A stretch of 64,000 bases of DNA from Hyunsoonleella aquatilis (GTDB lineage Bacteria; Bacteroidota; Bacteroidia; Flavobacteriales; Flavobacteriaceae): NCBI RefSeq assembly GCF_014270105.1, contig NZ_JACNMF010000003.1:1-64000 (forward strand), read 5' to 3'. Within the stretch, counting starts at the first letter, position 1. Every line of letters begins with the position of its first letter. The position numbers and the translations under genes are program-made. Shown here one piece after another: positions 41,804 to 50,152 of this stretch. The notes beneath the pieces are model-generated. The model had not been told where the DNA came from. It worked only from the letters and a program-made list of their open reading frames with translations, and ran no database searches.

Positions 41804-42685
41804 CTATTTCGCTATCACATCGGCAATCCCTTTAGTGTCCGCATATTGTTGAAAAGAAATGATTTTACCATCTTTAAATGTCCAGAGATGTGCCATTTGC
41901 AAATCCAATTTAGCACCATTCTTTTTGTATTTGCCGTCATACCTGCCTTCAACCAAAACTTTATTGTTGGTCATTTCGTGAAACTTCAAATCCGTAAGAT
42001 TCCAGTATTCCCATTCTGACATAATTCTTGAGAATACACCATCTAAAACGGCCTTAAAGCCTTTATAGGGGTTGCCATCGGCTAATGGGAAATTTTCGGC
42101 TTCGTTCCATATTAGGTTTTCATCCATCACGGCACCAACTGCTTCAATATTTCCGTTGGCAAAATCGTTATACAATTGCCTGACCGTATTGACATTATTA
42201 GGATTTAAAAAAGGATCGATGCCCAATTGTCCCATAAACACAATATTGTCCATAAAATCCTGTTCCTGAATAATTTTACCGTCCTTCATTTTTGCAATAG
42301 TCACACCTGTTAGATCCACAGATTTTCCCGAGGCGGGCATGCCGAAAAACTCCCCCGTATGCTTTCCTTTAAAACGCCAATGTTTTACGAGCTGATCACC
42401 ATGGCCAAAAATATTTTCGATGGTAAACTCAATTTCAGAGAATCCTGTGGTGAAGTTTGAATAGTAGGCTTTAAAATCCTCAATACCCACCACATTTTCA
42501 GGATTGGAAACCAAGGTAATGTTTGTGTCGAAGTTGGAGTTGTTGATTAAATCGATGTTGGCGTCGTTAATAATTTTGTCCCAAACGTCGGAGTACATAG
42601 TGATGTTTTTTTTCACTTGTGCGTCTTCACAGGACATGGCACAAAAAAGCAATAGGCAAAACAATAGTTTTAAGGAAGTTTTCAT
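41804..42685 (-). CDS. SnoaL-like lipoprotein (two NTF2-like domains)
   Basis: This encodes 293 residues. The signal ends LLFCAMSCEDAQ, a lipobox. The mature protein has two NTF2-like halves: ~30-150 (KAYYSNFTTGFSEIEFTI, HWRFKGKHTGEFFGMPASGK) and ~165-290 (LYNDFANGNIEAVGAVMDEN, NKVLVEGRYDGKYKKNG). The half with FFGMPASGKSVDLTG matches the SnoaL/ester-cyclase type. It may bind a small hydrophobic ligand. No substrate is known. It is convergent with the DinB-like gene and separate from the gene upstream. Confidence 0.8.
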   Translation of the reverse strand: MKTSLKLLFCLLLFCAMSCEDAQVKKNITMYSDVWDKIINDANIDLINNSNFDTNITLVSNPENVVGIEDFKAYYSNFTTGFSEIEFTIENIFGHGDQLVKHWRFKGKHTGEFFGMPASGKSVDLTGVTIAKMKDGKIIQEQDFMDNIVFMGQLGIDPFLNPNNVNTVRQLYNDFANGNIEAVGAVMDENLIWNEAENFPLADGNPYKGFKAVLDGVFSRIMSEWEYWNLTDLKFHEMTNNKVLVEGRYDGKYKKNGAKLDLQMAHLWTFKDGKIISFQQYADTKGIADVIAK

Positions 42686-42734
42686 AATTAATGGGTTAGT
42701 GGTTGGACTTTTTTGAAAAGAAATAGTTATACAT

Positions 42735-42766
42735 AAAAGCCCATCAAACCTGACGGACTTTTATGC
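42735..42766 (-). terminator. hairpin after the 241-aa secreted-protein gene
   Basis: Imperfect arms ATAAAAGTCCGTCA and TGATGGGCTTTTAT (minus strand) around a short loop, followed by T-rich DNA. It stands between the genes ending at 42782 and starting at 42685. Confidence 0.55.
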
Positions 42767-42781
42767 ATACAATCTATAAAT

Positions 42782-43507
42782 CTAATTAGAAAGTTCTTTT
42801 TTAAGCGTATAGATGAAAGCCCAGTCTTTCGATACCGCCTTTCTGAACTTTTCCCTCAAGGCTTCGGTCTTTTCCTTGCCATGTTCTTTTTCATAAACTT
42901 TCCATACACCATCACGTTCTACATCCAATTCGGCAAAATTCTTGAATGGAATACTGATAAAATAATCCGCTACATAAGGGGCACCTCCCATCAATGAATA
43001 CCAATAGCCTCTTCCATCACCTTCTGCTTTCTTTATGGCCGAGGATATTGCTTTAACGCACTCCATAAAGCTGGAATAGTTCTTCGTTTTTACATTATAC
43101 ACCCAAACCAAGCCCGTATCCGCAGAAAATGGAGCTGTTCTGCTCACGTCCGGCATAGAACGGGCTATATTAAAATGAAAGCTTTTTACATGGGGCATAA
43201 TTTCATCAAGGACTACCTTTTGACAGGCTTTTCCAGCTGGGTCGTCCTCTTCGTCCATTTCGGCCCAGTTGGACATTCTGCCAGTAAATGTGTACACATT
43301 GCCCTCGCCTTGCAGGCGCTTCCATGTATTCCATTTTTCCTCGCCTTCGTTTTCCAAATAACATGTTTTATAGGATTTTAAGGCCTCTATAAATTGGGCG
43401 TCGTGGCCAGGTTTGACGGTAACCTCAGAGAGGGTGAGCAGGAAGGAGTCGTTCTGCGAAATAGCAAGTAGGGGCAAGCATAGAAAAAGAAATAATAGTT
43501 TTTTCAT
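42782..43507 (-). CDS. secreted hypothetical protein
   Basis: This encodes 241 residues. It starts MKKLLFLFLCLPLLAISQND, a signal peptide. The mature part has two similar halves with strand-helix pattern (LTLSEVTVKPGHDAQFIEAL; VWVYNVKTKNYSSFMECVKA), which looks like a dimeric alpha/beta barrel of monooxygenase-like type. The family is not recognised for certain. It is a single gene with a hairpin after it. Confidence 0.7.
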   Translation of the reverse strand: MKKLLFLFLCLPLLAISQNDSFLLTLSEVTVKPGHDAQFIEALKSYKTCYLENEGEEKWNTWKRLQGEGNVYTFTGRMSNWAEMDEEDDPAGKACQKVVLDEIMPHVKSFHFNIARSMPDVSRTAPFSADTGLVWVYNVKTKNYSSFMECVKAISSAIKKAEGDGRGYWYSLMGGAPYVADYFISIPFKNFAELDVERDGVWKVYEKEHGKEKTEALREKFRKAVSKDWAFIYTLKKELSN

Positions 43508-43703
43508 TTTAGTTGGTTTTAAATTAATATATGAGCTGTTGGATCGATTCCAACTTAATTTTTAATATTAATCTAGGGCTATGCTATTCTAAATCAACTA
43601 CAGAATGGGGAGAAAACGTACTATCGCAATAGAATTTACTTTCTAAAGATAGTTTTTTTTGAATGAAATATAAGGAGTATGTAAAATGTTTTTTCGGAAA
43701 GGG

Positions 43704-45125
43704 TTAATTCAAACCAACTTTGCCATGAACCGATTCAAATAGCTTTTTGGAGTCGAAACCGATTCCATCCTTAAAAACGATTTCCATGTTACGGATGTTT
43801 TTGATGTCGGTTCTTAAGTCTCCATCGATTAAAACAAGGTCGGCTGTTTTTCCAACTTCTAATGTGCCGATGTCATCTTGTTGTTCTAAATATGTAGCAC
43901 CATTAAGTGTGCATATTTTTATGACGTCTACTAATGGGAATCCTGCCTCGGACAAAATTTCAATGGTGCGCCTATTGCCGTATCCCGCCACGGTTCTTCC
44001 AGCCCCTGTGGGATCAGTTCCCGCCACCAATTTGCCTCCCTTGTCGTAAAACCGTTTCAGCCAAGCGAGGTTTTTGTTAAATCGAACCAGATATAAGGAA
44101 TCTTTGCCGGACGCACCATCATATATTTCTTTTACATCCTTTAAAACCTCTGGAGTTACCGCTTTTTCGCCTCCCCCGGGAATCATCTCCCTATCCGTCC
44201 AAGGCTCAAAAACATTGGGAGTGGTAGTAATCGTTGTTCCATTTTTAATTAAAATATCAATAAGCCGATTGATTTTTTCGCCGTCAATGGGTTCGTCCGT
44301 AATGGAGTTTCTCGCCGAAAACGGATCGCAAATATTTTCTTCTTTATCGTCCATAAAATCGGAAGCCGCCATAAATCCATGCTCCAAGTTATCGATGCCC
44401 AAATTAGAAGCTTCTTCGTAAGTGACTGAACATAAATGCCCGGTAACTTTCATGCCCCGATTATGTGCTTCTTCAATACAAACTTTCATGTCTTCCTTTG
44501 TAATATTATTGTACAATTTGAAAGACGTTACGCCTCGGTTTGCCCAAAAGTTGACAATTTCAGAAACCTCCTTGGTATCCTTTATAAATCCCAATTCCGC
44601 AATTGGCAGGCCTTCGCGTTCAATAAAAGGACTGGTTACGTCCATTTTTGGCCCTGTCATTTTGCCTTCGATAATCCATTGTTTCACATTCAGGTCTGAT
44701 TGTGGTTGGATGCTTCCGGCGGTGCGCATTGTTGTAACCCCGCCGGCTAAATATAATCGTGGAAATGAAAACGTCATTTGGCCCACACTGAACCAATTTT
44801 CGAAGAATTTGGTGTAAAATAAATGCTCATGTAGCATCACCAATCCAGGGATGACAGTTTTGTTGGTACCATCAATAATTAAGGCATTTTCGGGTATTTC
44901 AATGTTATTTCCCTTTCCGATGGCAACAATTTTGTCCTTTTTTAAAACAATGGTCTGTCCATCCAAAATACTAGTTCCTTTGCCATCGATCAGCCCAACA
45001 TTTTTGATGGCAACCACAGTTGTGTCTATTGCTATAAATCTTTTTACTTCGTCTGTAAATTCCTGAGCTGTGATTTGTTGGATGGCTAATAAGCTCAGGA
45101 ATAGAATAATGCGTCTTTTTAACAT
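43704..45125 (-). CDS. secreted metal-dependent amidohydrolase
   Basis: This encodes 473 residues. A signal peptide is present (LFLSLLAIQQITAQ). The amidohydrolase start is IVLKKDKIVAIGKGNNIEIP, then VIPGLVMLHEHLFYTKFFEN with the HxH-type metal motif, TGHLCSVTYEEA, and NLEHGFMAA, and finally the GTDPTGAG metal Asp. Enzymes of this type cleave C-N bonds of cyclic amides, nucleosides or peptides. The substrate is not clear. It is a single gene, with a promoter region in the 45126-45284 gap shared with the opposite gene. Confidence 0.88.
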   Translation of the reverse strand: MLKRRIILFLSLLAIQQITAQEFTDEVKRFIAIDTTVVAIKNVGLIDGKGTSILDGQTIVLKKDKIVAIGKGNNIEIPENALIIDGTNKTVIPGLVMLHEHLFYTKFFENWFSVGQMTFSFPRLYLAGGVTTMRTAGSIQPQSDLNVKQWIIEGKMTGPKMDVTSPFIEREGLPIAELGFIKDTKEVSEIVNFWANRGVTSFKLYNNITKEDMKVCIEEAHNRGMKVTGHLCSVTYEEASNLGIDNLEHGFMAASDFMDDKEENICDPFSARNSITDEPIDGEKINRLIDILIKNGTTITTTPNVFEPWTDREMIPGGGEKAVTPEVLKDVKEIYDGASGKDSLYLVRFNKNLAWLKRFYDKGGKLVAGTDPTGAGRTVAGYGNRRTIEILSEAGFPLVDVIKICTLNGATYLEQQDDIGTLEVGKTADLVLIDGDLRTDIKNIRNMEIVFKDGIGFDSKKLFESVHGKVGLN

Positions 45126-45284
45126 GGGAGTGGTTTTTTTAGAATGTTATAAATTAGGTAAACTGTATGCCAACAACAAATTTTTTAATTAAAAAACTCA
45201 TTTCAGCCATTTATTTAGCGTTTCATATAGAAATGTTACAAAAAGAGAACTAGAATTATATTTTTGTTTCAAAATCTATCTGAT

Positions 45285-46301
45285 ATGAAAACACATCTAC
45301 TCTTGCCATTATTTTTAGGAACTTTTTTTAGTTTTTCTCAAGGAACTGATATAGAACAATTTCAAAGTGCTACGGCTTCCATGTATGCCGTGGTGGAATC
45401 TACTCCCGCCTTAGATCAAAGTACGGCAGGCGCGGACGTTACATGGTCCTTTAATACATTGAATAAAACAGGGGATTCATCAGATGCCCATGCTACTCCT
45501 ACCGCTGGAGAAATGACTACTTTCCCGGGAACAACATTGGTATCGACCACCACTGTTGTCGGAGGGTCTGTGAATAAAATATATTTAAAAGATAGCGCGG
45601 GTGAGGCATCATTTACTGGATTGCTGGCGGAAGGATTGGAGCTAAATTACAACTCGGACAACGGATTGATAGGGACTTTCCCACTGAGTTATACGGATAC
45701 TAATGGAACAGATGCTGTTGCAGGTAGTTTTAACCTAAGCGGCTCTACACCGGCTTCGGGTACGTTTACTGGTACGATTACAGTTGAGGTAGATGCGTAT
45801 GGAACATTGAACCTTAATGATGTTGGTGCCGGCGCTTATAACGGGCAAGTAACTCGATTGAAAATAGTGCAAAGCCTATCCTTAATGGCTGTTACCCCAT
45901 TACCTATAACAGCAGCAGCAACGCAAACGTCTTATTTTTACTATGATGCCAGTAACGCCGATTTGGTGTTTAGGACTGCCAGAATTGAGGTGCCATTATT
46001 AAGTGTTGACGAAACGGTAATGGAGAGTTTGTTGTCTAGTACACTTAGTGCTAAAAGTTCTGAAAGAGACTTAAATACCATGCGGATTTTTCCTAATCCA
46101 GTTAAAGAAACATTAAATTTTGACTTGTCTTCAGACGTAGCGATAAAAGCCATAACCGTTTCTGATGTTACTGGTAGAAAAGTTTTGAGTATAAGCACCA
46201 CCAGCAGTACTTTGAACGTAAACGGACTTACGGCTGGAATTTACATAGCCACTTTAGAAACTTCAAAAGGAGCAGTTTCAAGGAAGTTTGTAAAAGAATA
46301 A
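45285..46301 (+). CDS. secreted protein with T9SS type A sorting domain
   Basis: This encodes 338 residues from the ATG at 45285, with -7 box TATTTTTG at 45259-45266. A signal peptide is present (LLLPLFLGTFFSFSQG). The middle is beta-rich with no known domain. The last ~75 residues are a T9SS type A sorting domain (MRIFPNPVKETLNFDLSSDV, AIKAITVSDVTGRKVLS, NVNGLTAGIYIATLET). It is exported through the type IX system. Cargo function unknown. A perfect palindrome terminator follows. Confidence 0.85.
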   Translation: MKTHLLLPLFLGTFFSFSQGTDIEQFQSATASMYAVVESTPALDQSTAGADVTWSFNTLNKTGDSSDAHATPTAGEMTTFPGTTLVSTTTVVGGSVNKIYLKDSAGEASFTGLLAEGLELNYNSDNGLIGTFPLSYTDTNGTDAVAGSFNLSGSTPASGTFTGTITVEVDAYGTLNLNDVGAGAYNGQVTRLKIVQSLSLMAVTPLPITAAATQTSYFYYDASNADLVFRTARIEVPLLSVDETVMESLLSSTLSAKSSERDLNTMRIFPNPVKETLNFDLSSDVAIKAITVSDVTGRKVLSISTTSSTLNVNGLTAGIYIATLETSKGAVSRKFVKE

Positions 46302-46327
46302 ACATATTTTGTAATTGCAAGAACCAA

Positions 46328-46357
46328 AAAAAGCGTTTCGATATCGAAACGCTTTTT
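46328..46357. terminator. bidirectional terminator (perfect 30-bp palindrome)
   Basis: AAAAAGCGTTTCGAT followed by its exact complement forms a perfect palindrome with A- and T-runs at the two ends. It lies between convergent genes and ends both. Confidence 0.9.
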
Positions 46358-46361
46358 CGGT

Positions 46362-47597
46362 TTATATTGAACTTGCTTTTTCTTTTTTTACCGAAAAATC
46401 AACTTCAATTTGATTTTTGATAATGTCATCAAACGTTTCACGTTTTCTAACCAGATGCGCTTTGTTGTTGTACCACAACACTTCCGCCGGTCTGTATCTT
46501 GAATTATAGTTGCTGGCCATGGAGAAGCAATAGGCTCCTGCATTTTTAAATCGCAAAATATCACCTTCATTAATTTCATTGATACGTCGGTTATTGCCAA
46601 AAGTGTCCGTTTCGCAAATGTAGCCTACAACAGAATAAAAACGTTCACGCCCTTTAGGGTTTGAAATATTGTCAATATCGTGATGCGACCCATAAAACAT
46701 TGGGCGCACCAAATGATTAAAACCTGAATCCACTTGCGCAAAAACCGTGGAAGTAGTTTGTTTTACAGCGTTTACCTTGGTCAAAAAATGTCCGGCCTCG
46801 CTCACCAAAAATTTACCCGGCTCAAAGGCTAAGGTTAAATCTTTGCCGTAGGATTTGCAAAAGCTATTAAACTTTGCAGATAGTTTTTTTCCAAGCTCCT
46901 CTATATTGGTTTCTATATCACCTACTTTATAAGGTACTTTAAAACCTGAACCGAAATCGATAAATTCTAAATCCTTAAACTGTTTAGCAGTTTCAAACAG
47001 TATTTCACTGGCATATAAAAATACATCAATATCCAAAATATCGCTACCCGTGTGCATATGGATCCCATTAATACGCATTTTGGTGTTTTCTACAATACGC
47101 AATAAATGCGGAATTTGATGAATGGAAATACCAAATTTTGAATCAATATGCCCCACAGAAATATTGCTGTTGCCACCGGCCATCACATGGGGATTGATAC
47201 GGATACAAACTGGCGTAGTAGGATGCTTTGTTCCAAACTGTTCCAAAATGGAAAGATTGTCAATATTAATTTGAACCCCCAATTTGGCAGCTTTTTCAAT
47301 TTCATCTAATGACACACCGTTTGGGGTGAAAATAATTTGCTCTGCAGAAAATCCTGCGGCCAATCCCAGCTGTACTTCCTGAATGGAAACTGTATCAATT
47401 CCAGCCCCAAGGGATTTGAACAGCTTAAGAATGGATATGTTGGATAAAGCCTTTACAGCATAGTTTATTTTTAGTTGCTTTACCGATTTAAAAGCACCTG
47501 TCAATCGCTTATATTGCGATTCAATTTTGTGGGCATCATAAACATAAACGGGACTCCCGAATTCCTTTGCAATCTGAACTAATTGGGTATTTTCCAT
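46362..47597 (-). CDS. lysA: diaminopimelate decarboxylase
   Basis: This encodes 411 residues. It makes lysine from meso-diaminopimelate with PLP. The PLP lysine is Lys49 (LKINYAVKALSNI). Other typical motifs: INPHVMAGGNSNISVG, GIHMHTGSDILD, EFIDFGSGFKVPY, and EPGKFLVSEAGH. C-terminal active-site residues are CETDTFGNNR. The length agrees with the family. The gene stands alone, convergent with the T9SS gene. Confidence 0.95.
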   Translation of the reverse strand: MENTQLVQIAKEFGSPVYVYDAHKIESQYKRLTGAFKSVKQLKINYAVKALSNISILKLFKSLGAGIDTVSIQEVQLGLAAGFSAEQIIFTPNGVSLDEIEKAAKLGVQINIDNLSILEQFGTKHPTTPVCIRINPHVMAGGNSNISVGHIDSKFGISIHQIPHLLRIVENTKMRINGIHMHTGSDILDIDVFLYASEILFETAKQFKDLEFIDFGSGFKVPYKVGDIETNIEELGKKLSAKFNSFCKSYGKDLTLAFEPGKFLVSEAGHFLTKVNAVKQTTSTVFAQVDSGFNHLVRPMFYGSHHDIDNISNPKGRERFYSVVGYICETDTFGNNRRINEINEGDILRFKNAGAYCFSMASNYNSRYRPAEVLWYNNKAHLVRKRETFDDIIKNQIEVDFSVKKEKASSI

Positions 47598-47771
47598 TAT
47601 GGAATTTTTTAATTTGGCGACAAAGATATTTTTTTAGGCCGAAAAAAAAACAAATACTCAAAAATTATACAAATTAAACATTATGTTAATTATTTAACAA
47701 AATGATAATTAGGTTTTTTGGAATTCCAAAGAAACCCTATTTAAATATTAGATTTATTAGTTGTGATTATT

Positions 47772-47779
47772 TACATTTG
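47772..47779 (+). promoter_or_regulatory. sucC -7 box
   Basis: TACATTTG fits TAnnTTTG and is 27 bp before the sucC start. The -33 TTTG was not clear. Confidence 0.5.
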
Positions 47780-47806
47780 TTCTTCTTAAAAACGATTGAG
47801 CAAACT

Positions 47807-48997
47807 ATGAATTTACACGAATATCAAGGCAAGGAAATTTTAAGCACTTTTGGAGTACGCATTCAACGTGGCATTGTGGCACAAAACGCTAACGAAGCTG
47901 TAGCAGCGGCAAAACAATTAACCTCTGAAACGGGCACAAGTTGGTATGTAATCAAAGCGCAAGTACATGCTGGTGGGCGTGGTAAAGGAGGCGGTGTAAA
48001 ATTGGCCAAAAATTTACAGGAAGTTGAGGAAATTGCAGGACAAATTATCGGGATGAACTTGATAACACCTCAAACCTCAGCGGAAGGAAAGAAGGTACAC
48101 CAAGTGTTGGTTGCGGAAGATGTGTATTATCCAGGGGAAACTGAAACGGATGAATTTTACATGTCTGTTTTGTTAAATCGTGGTAACGGAAGAAACATGA
48201 TTATGTATTCTACTGAAGGCGGTATGGATATTGAAACCGTTGCTGAGGAAACACCACATCTCATATTTACTGAAGAAATAGACCCAGCCATTGGTTTGAT
48301 GCCTTTCCAGGCTAGAAGGGTAGCTTTCAATTTAGGTTTATCTGGATTGGCATTTAAGGAAATGACCAAGTTTGTTTCAGCACTGTATACAGCTTACGTG
48401 AAATCCGATGCATCATTATTCGAAATCAATCCGGTATTAAAAACTAGTGATAATAAAATTATGGCAGTGGATGCGAAAGTAACCATTGACGATAACGCTC
48501 TTTATAGACATAAAGATTATGTGAATTTACGCGATTTGCGTGAAGAGAACCCTATTGAAGTTGAGGCCAAGGAAGTAGGCTTAAACTATGTGGACCTTGA
48601 CGGAAATGTAGGTTGTATGGTAAACGGTGCAGGTTTGGCCATGGCTACAATGGATTTGATTAAGCAGGCAGGAGGGGAGCCAGCCAACTTCTTGGACGTT
48701 GGGGGTACTGCAGACGCTGCTCGGGTAGAAGCAGCATTCAAAATTATATTGAAAGACCCTGCGGTGAAGGCTATCCTTATTAATATTTTTGGTGGTATTG
48801 TACGTTGCGATCGCGTAGCCCAAGGTGTTATTGACGCTTATAAAAACATGGGTAATATCAATGTGCCAATTATAGTAAGATTACAAGGTACTAATGCAGA
48901 TATTGCTAAAGAATTGATTGACAATTCAGGGTTGGATGTACTTAGTGCTACTGAATTTCAGGAAGCGGCCGATAAAGTACAAGAGGTTTTGGGCTAG
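47807..48997 (+). CDS. sucC: succinyl-CoA ligase, beta subunit
   Basis: This encodes 396 residues from the ATG at 47807 (MNLHEYQGKEILSTFGVRIQ); the longer frame upstream contains the promoter. It is the beta subunit of succinate-CoA ligase in the citric acid cycle. The ATP-grasp parts are seen (VIKAQVHAGGRGKGGGVKLA; FLDVGGTADAARVEAAFKII), and CoA-binding GGIVRCDRVAQGVIDAYKN. The sucD gene is not next to it here. A terminator follows. Confidence 0.96.
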   Translation: MNLHEYQGKEILSTFGVRIQRGIVAQNANEAVAAAKQLTSETGTSWYVIKAQVHAGGRGKGGGVKLAKNLQEVEEIAGQIIGMNLITPQTSAEGKKVHQVLVAEDVYYPGETETDEFYMSVLLNRGNGRNMIMYSTEGGMDIETVAEETPHLIFTEEIDPAIGLMPFQARRVAFNLGLSGLAFKEMTKFVSALYTAYVKSDASLFEINPVLKTSDNKIMAVDAKVTIDDNALYRHKDYVNLRDLREENPIEVEAKEVGLNYVDLDGNVGCMVNGAGLAMATMDLIKQAGGEPANFLDVGGTADAARVEAAFKIILKDPAVKAILINIFGGIVRCDRVAQGVIDAYKNMGNINVPIIVRLQGTNADIAKELIDNSGLDVLSATEFQEAADKVQEVLG

Positions 48998-49017
48998 TAT
49001 TTATCGAATAATATTTG

Positions 49018-49050
49018 AAAGGGCATCATTTTTAATGTTGCCCTTTTTTT
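49018..49050 (+). terminator. terminator after sucC
   Basis: Arms GGGCA-x-CATT and AATG-x-TGCCC form a hairpin followed by a run of seven T. It overlaps the end of the DUF1456 gene. Confidence 0.75.
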
Positions 49051-49286
49051 GTGGATTTTTGTTTCTGAGGCATTGGTCCCCTAAGGTGTATTACCAAACC
49101 ATTTAAGAAGTTCCGGAGTATTTGATCCCCACATTCTTTATACTTTGGGTGGTCTTCCTTTCTAAAGAAAGCGCCCAATTCACTTTTGGAGATTCTAAAA
49201 TCAACCAATTTTAAAATTTCAACAATTTCATCATCTCTCAATTTTAGGGCCACCCTTAATTTCTTTAAAATATCATTGTTTGTCAT
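49032..49286 (-). CDS. DUF1456 (YehS-like) protein
   Basis: This encodes 84 residues. It begins MTNNDILKKLRVALKLRDDE and IVEILKLVDFRISKSELGAF, matching the DUF1456 repeat, which is a helical region with a Phe-Arg-Lys ending (FFRKEDHPKYKECGDQILRN). Family members bind RNA or protein but are not well defined. It is half the length of typical members (two repeats of ~75 residues), so it may be a one-repeat version. Transcribed in the opposite direction to sucC. Confidence 0.85.
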   Translation of the reverse strand: MTNNDILKKLRVALKLRDDEIVEILKLVDFRISKSELGAFFRKEDHPKYKECGDQILRNFLNGLVIHLRGPMPQKQKSTKKGQH

Positions 49287-49658
49287 AGTAATACTAAAAT
49301 TTCCTATTTACGCATGCATTTCATCGATTTTGCATTTTAGCACCTCCGATTTTGACGTTTTAATAACATTTGTAAAGATACCTCAAAATATGGTAAAAGA
49401 ATTGCTAAATATTAAATTGAATTTTATGTGTTAAAACATTGATAATGATATTGTTATTAAGTTTTTTGGTAAAAAACAATTTAAATATTCCCATTGATAA
49501 ACTGCACTTATTTTTGGATTAAAAATACCCTTGATTGATAAAGTCAATAAAATCGACGATAAAAGGCACCTGCTTTTTCGATAAGAGACATTATATACAC
49601 GATAACAACCTGCCCTTTCTACTTACCTTTATATTGAAGTTAAATTAAACCCTCAAGA
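49287..49658. other. 372-bp gap without a gene
   Basis: An AT-rich interval between the DUF1456 gene (minus) and the TerB-like gene (plus), so it should hold divergent promoters. The only candidate seen is TACCTTTA near 49625, similar to the -7 box of P2 but without the inverted repeat. No RNA gene or repeat was noticed. Confidence 0.5.
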
Positions 49659-50072
49659 ATGATAAATAGAGTAGAAAAATTAAGTCTTTTATCTGAAATG
49701 ATTGCTTTTGCAAAATATGATAAGGATATACAGGATATAGAATATAATTTTTTGCTGGGTGTAGCGAAACAATTGGATATTTCGCGAGAGGATTTCGATT
49801 ATCTTATCAAACATCCTGTGCATTATACCCATTTAAAGTCCCACAGTGAGCGTATCGTGCAGTTCCACAGACTTGTGCTCTTAATGAATATTGAACAGGA
49901 GCATGGTAACGGGAACAGCTCTGCTGGGGTTATAAAATTATATAATTTTGGATTAAGAATGGGCTTGAGCCATGAGTCCATTTCCAAGGTACTTTACCTT
50001 ATGGAGAGTTTCCCTAACAAAATTGTACCACCGGATGTTTTAATAGATATTTTTAAAACTCAGTACAATTAG
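49659..50072 (+). CDS. TerB-like protein next to uvrB
   Basis: This encodes 137 residues. A helical fold resembling TerB is seen (LSLLSEMIAFAKYDKDIQDI, EYNFLLGVAKQLDISREDFD, and VIKLYNFGLRMGLSHESI). Members are often called TerB-like or mis-called UvrB because of the neighbour. No metal-binding residues are certain. It is convergent with uvrB and shares its terminator. Confidence 0.7.
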   Translation: MINRVEKLSLLSEMIAFAKYDKDIQDIEYNFLLGVAKQLDISREDFDYLIKHPVHYTHLKSHSERIVQFHRLVLLMNIEQEHGNGNSSAGVIKLYNFGLRMGLSHESISKVLYLMESFPNKIVPPDVLIDIFKTQYN

Positions 50073-50117
50073 CATTAGTGTTGACAACTAGTAAGTTGCT
50101 ATTCGGCTATATTTTTC

Positions 50118-50152
50118 AGAAAAGCTAAAAGTGTTACACTTTTAGCTTTTCT
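50118..50152. terminator. terminator shared by TerB-like gene and uvrB, overlapping uvrB end
   Basis: Perfect 16-bp arms AGAAAAGCTAAAAGTG and CACTTTTAGCTTTTCT around a TTA loop. The loop is the uvrB stop codon, so one arm encodes the last residues of UvrB (KLEKLKV). Confidence 0.85.

Noticed and set aside
47702-47806. Longer N-terminus of sucC
   Set aside because: The family starts at MNLHEYQGK; the extension contains a -7 box.
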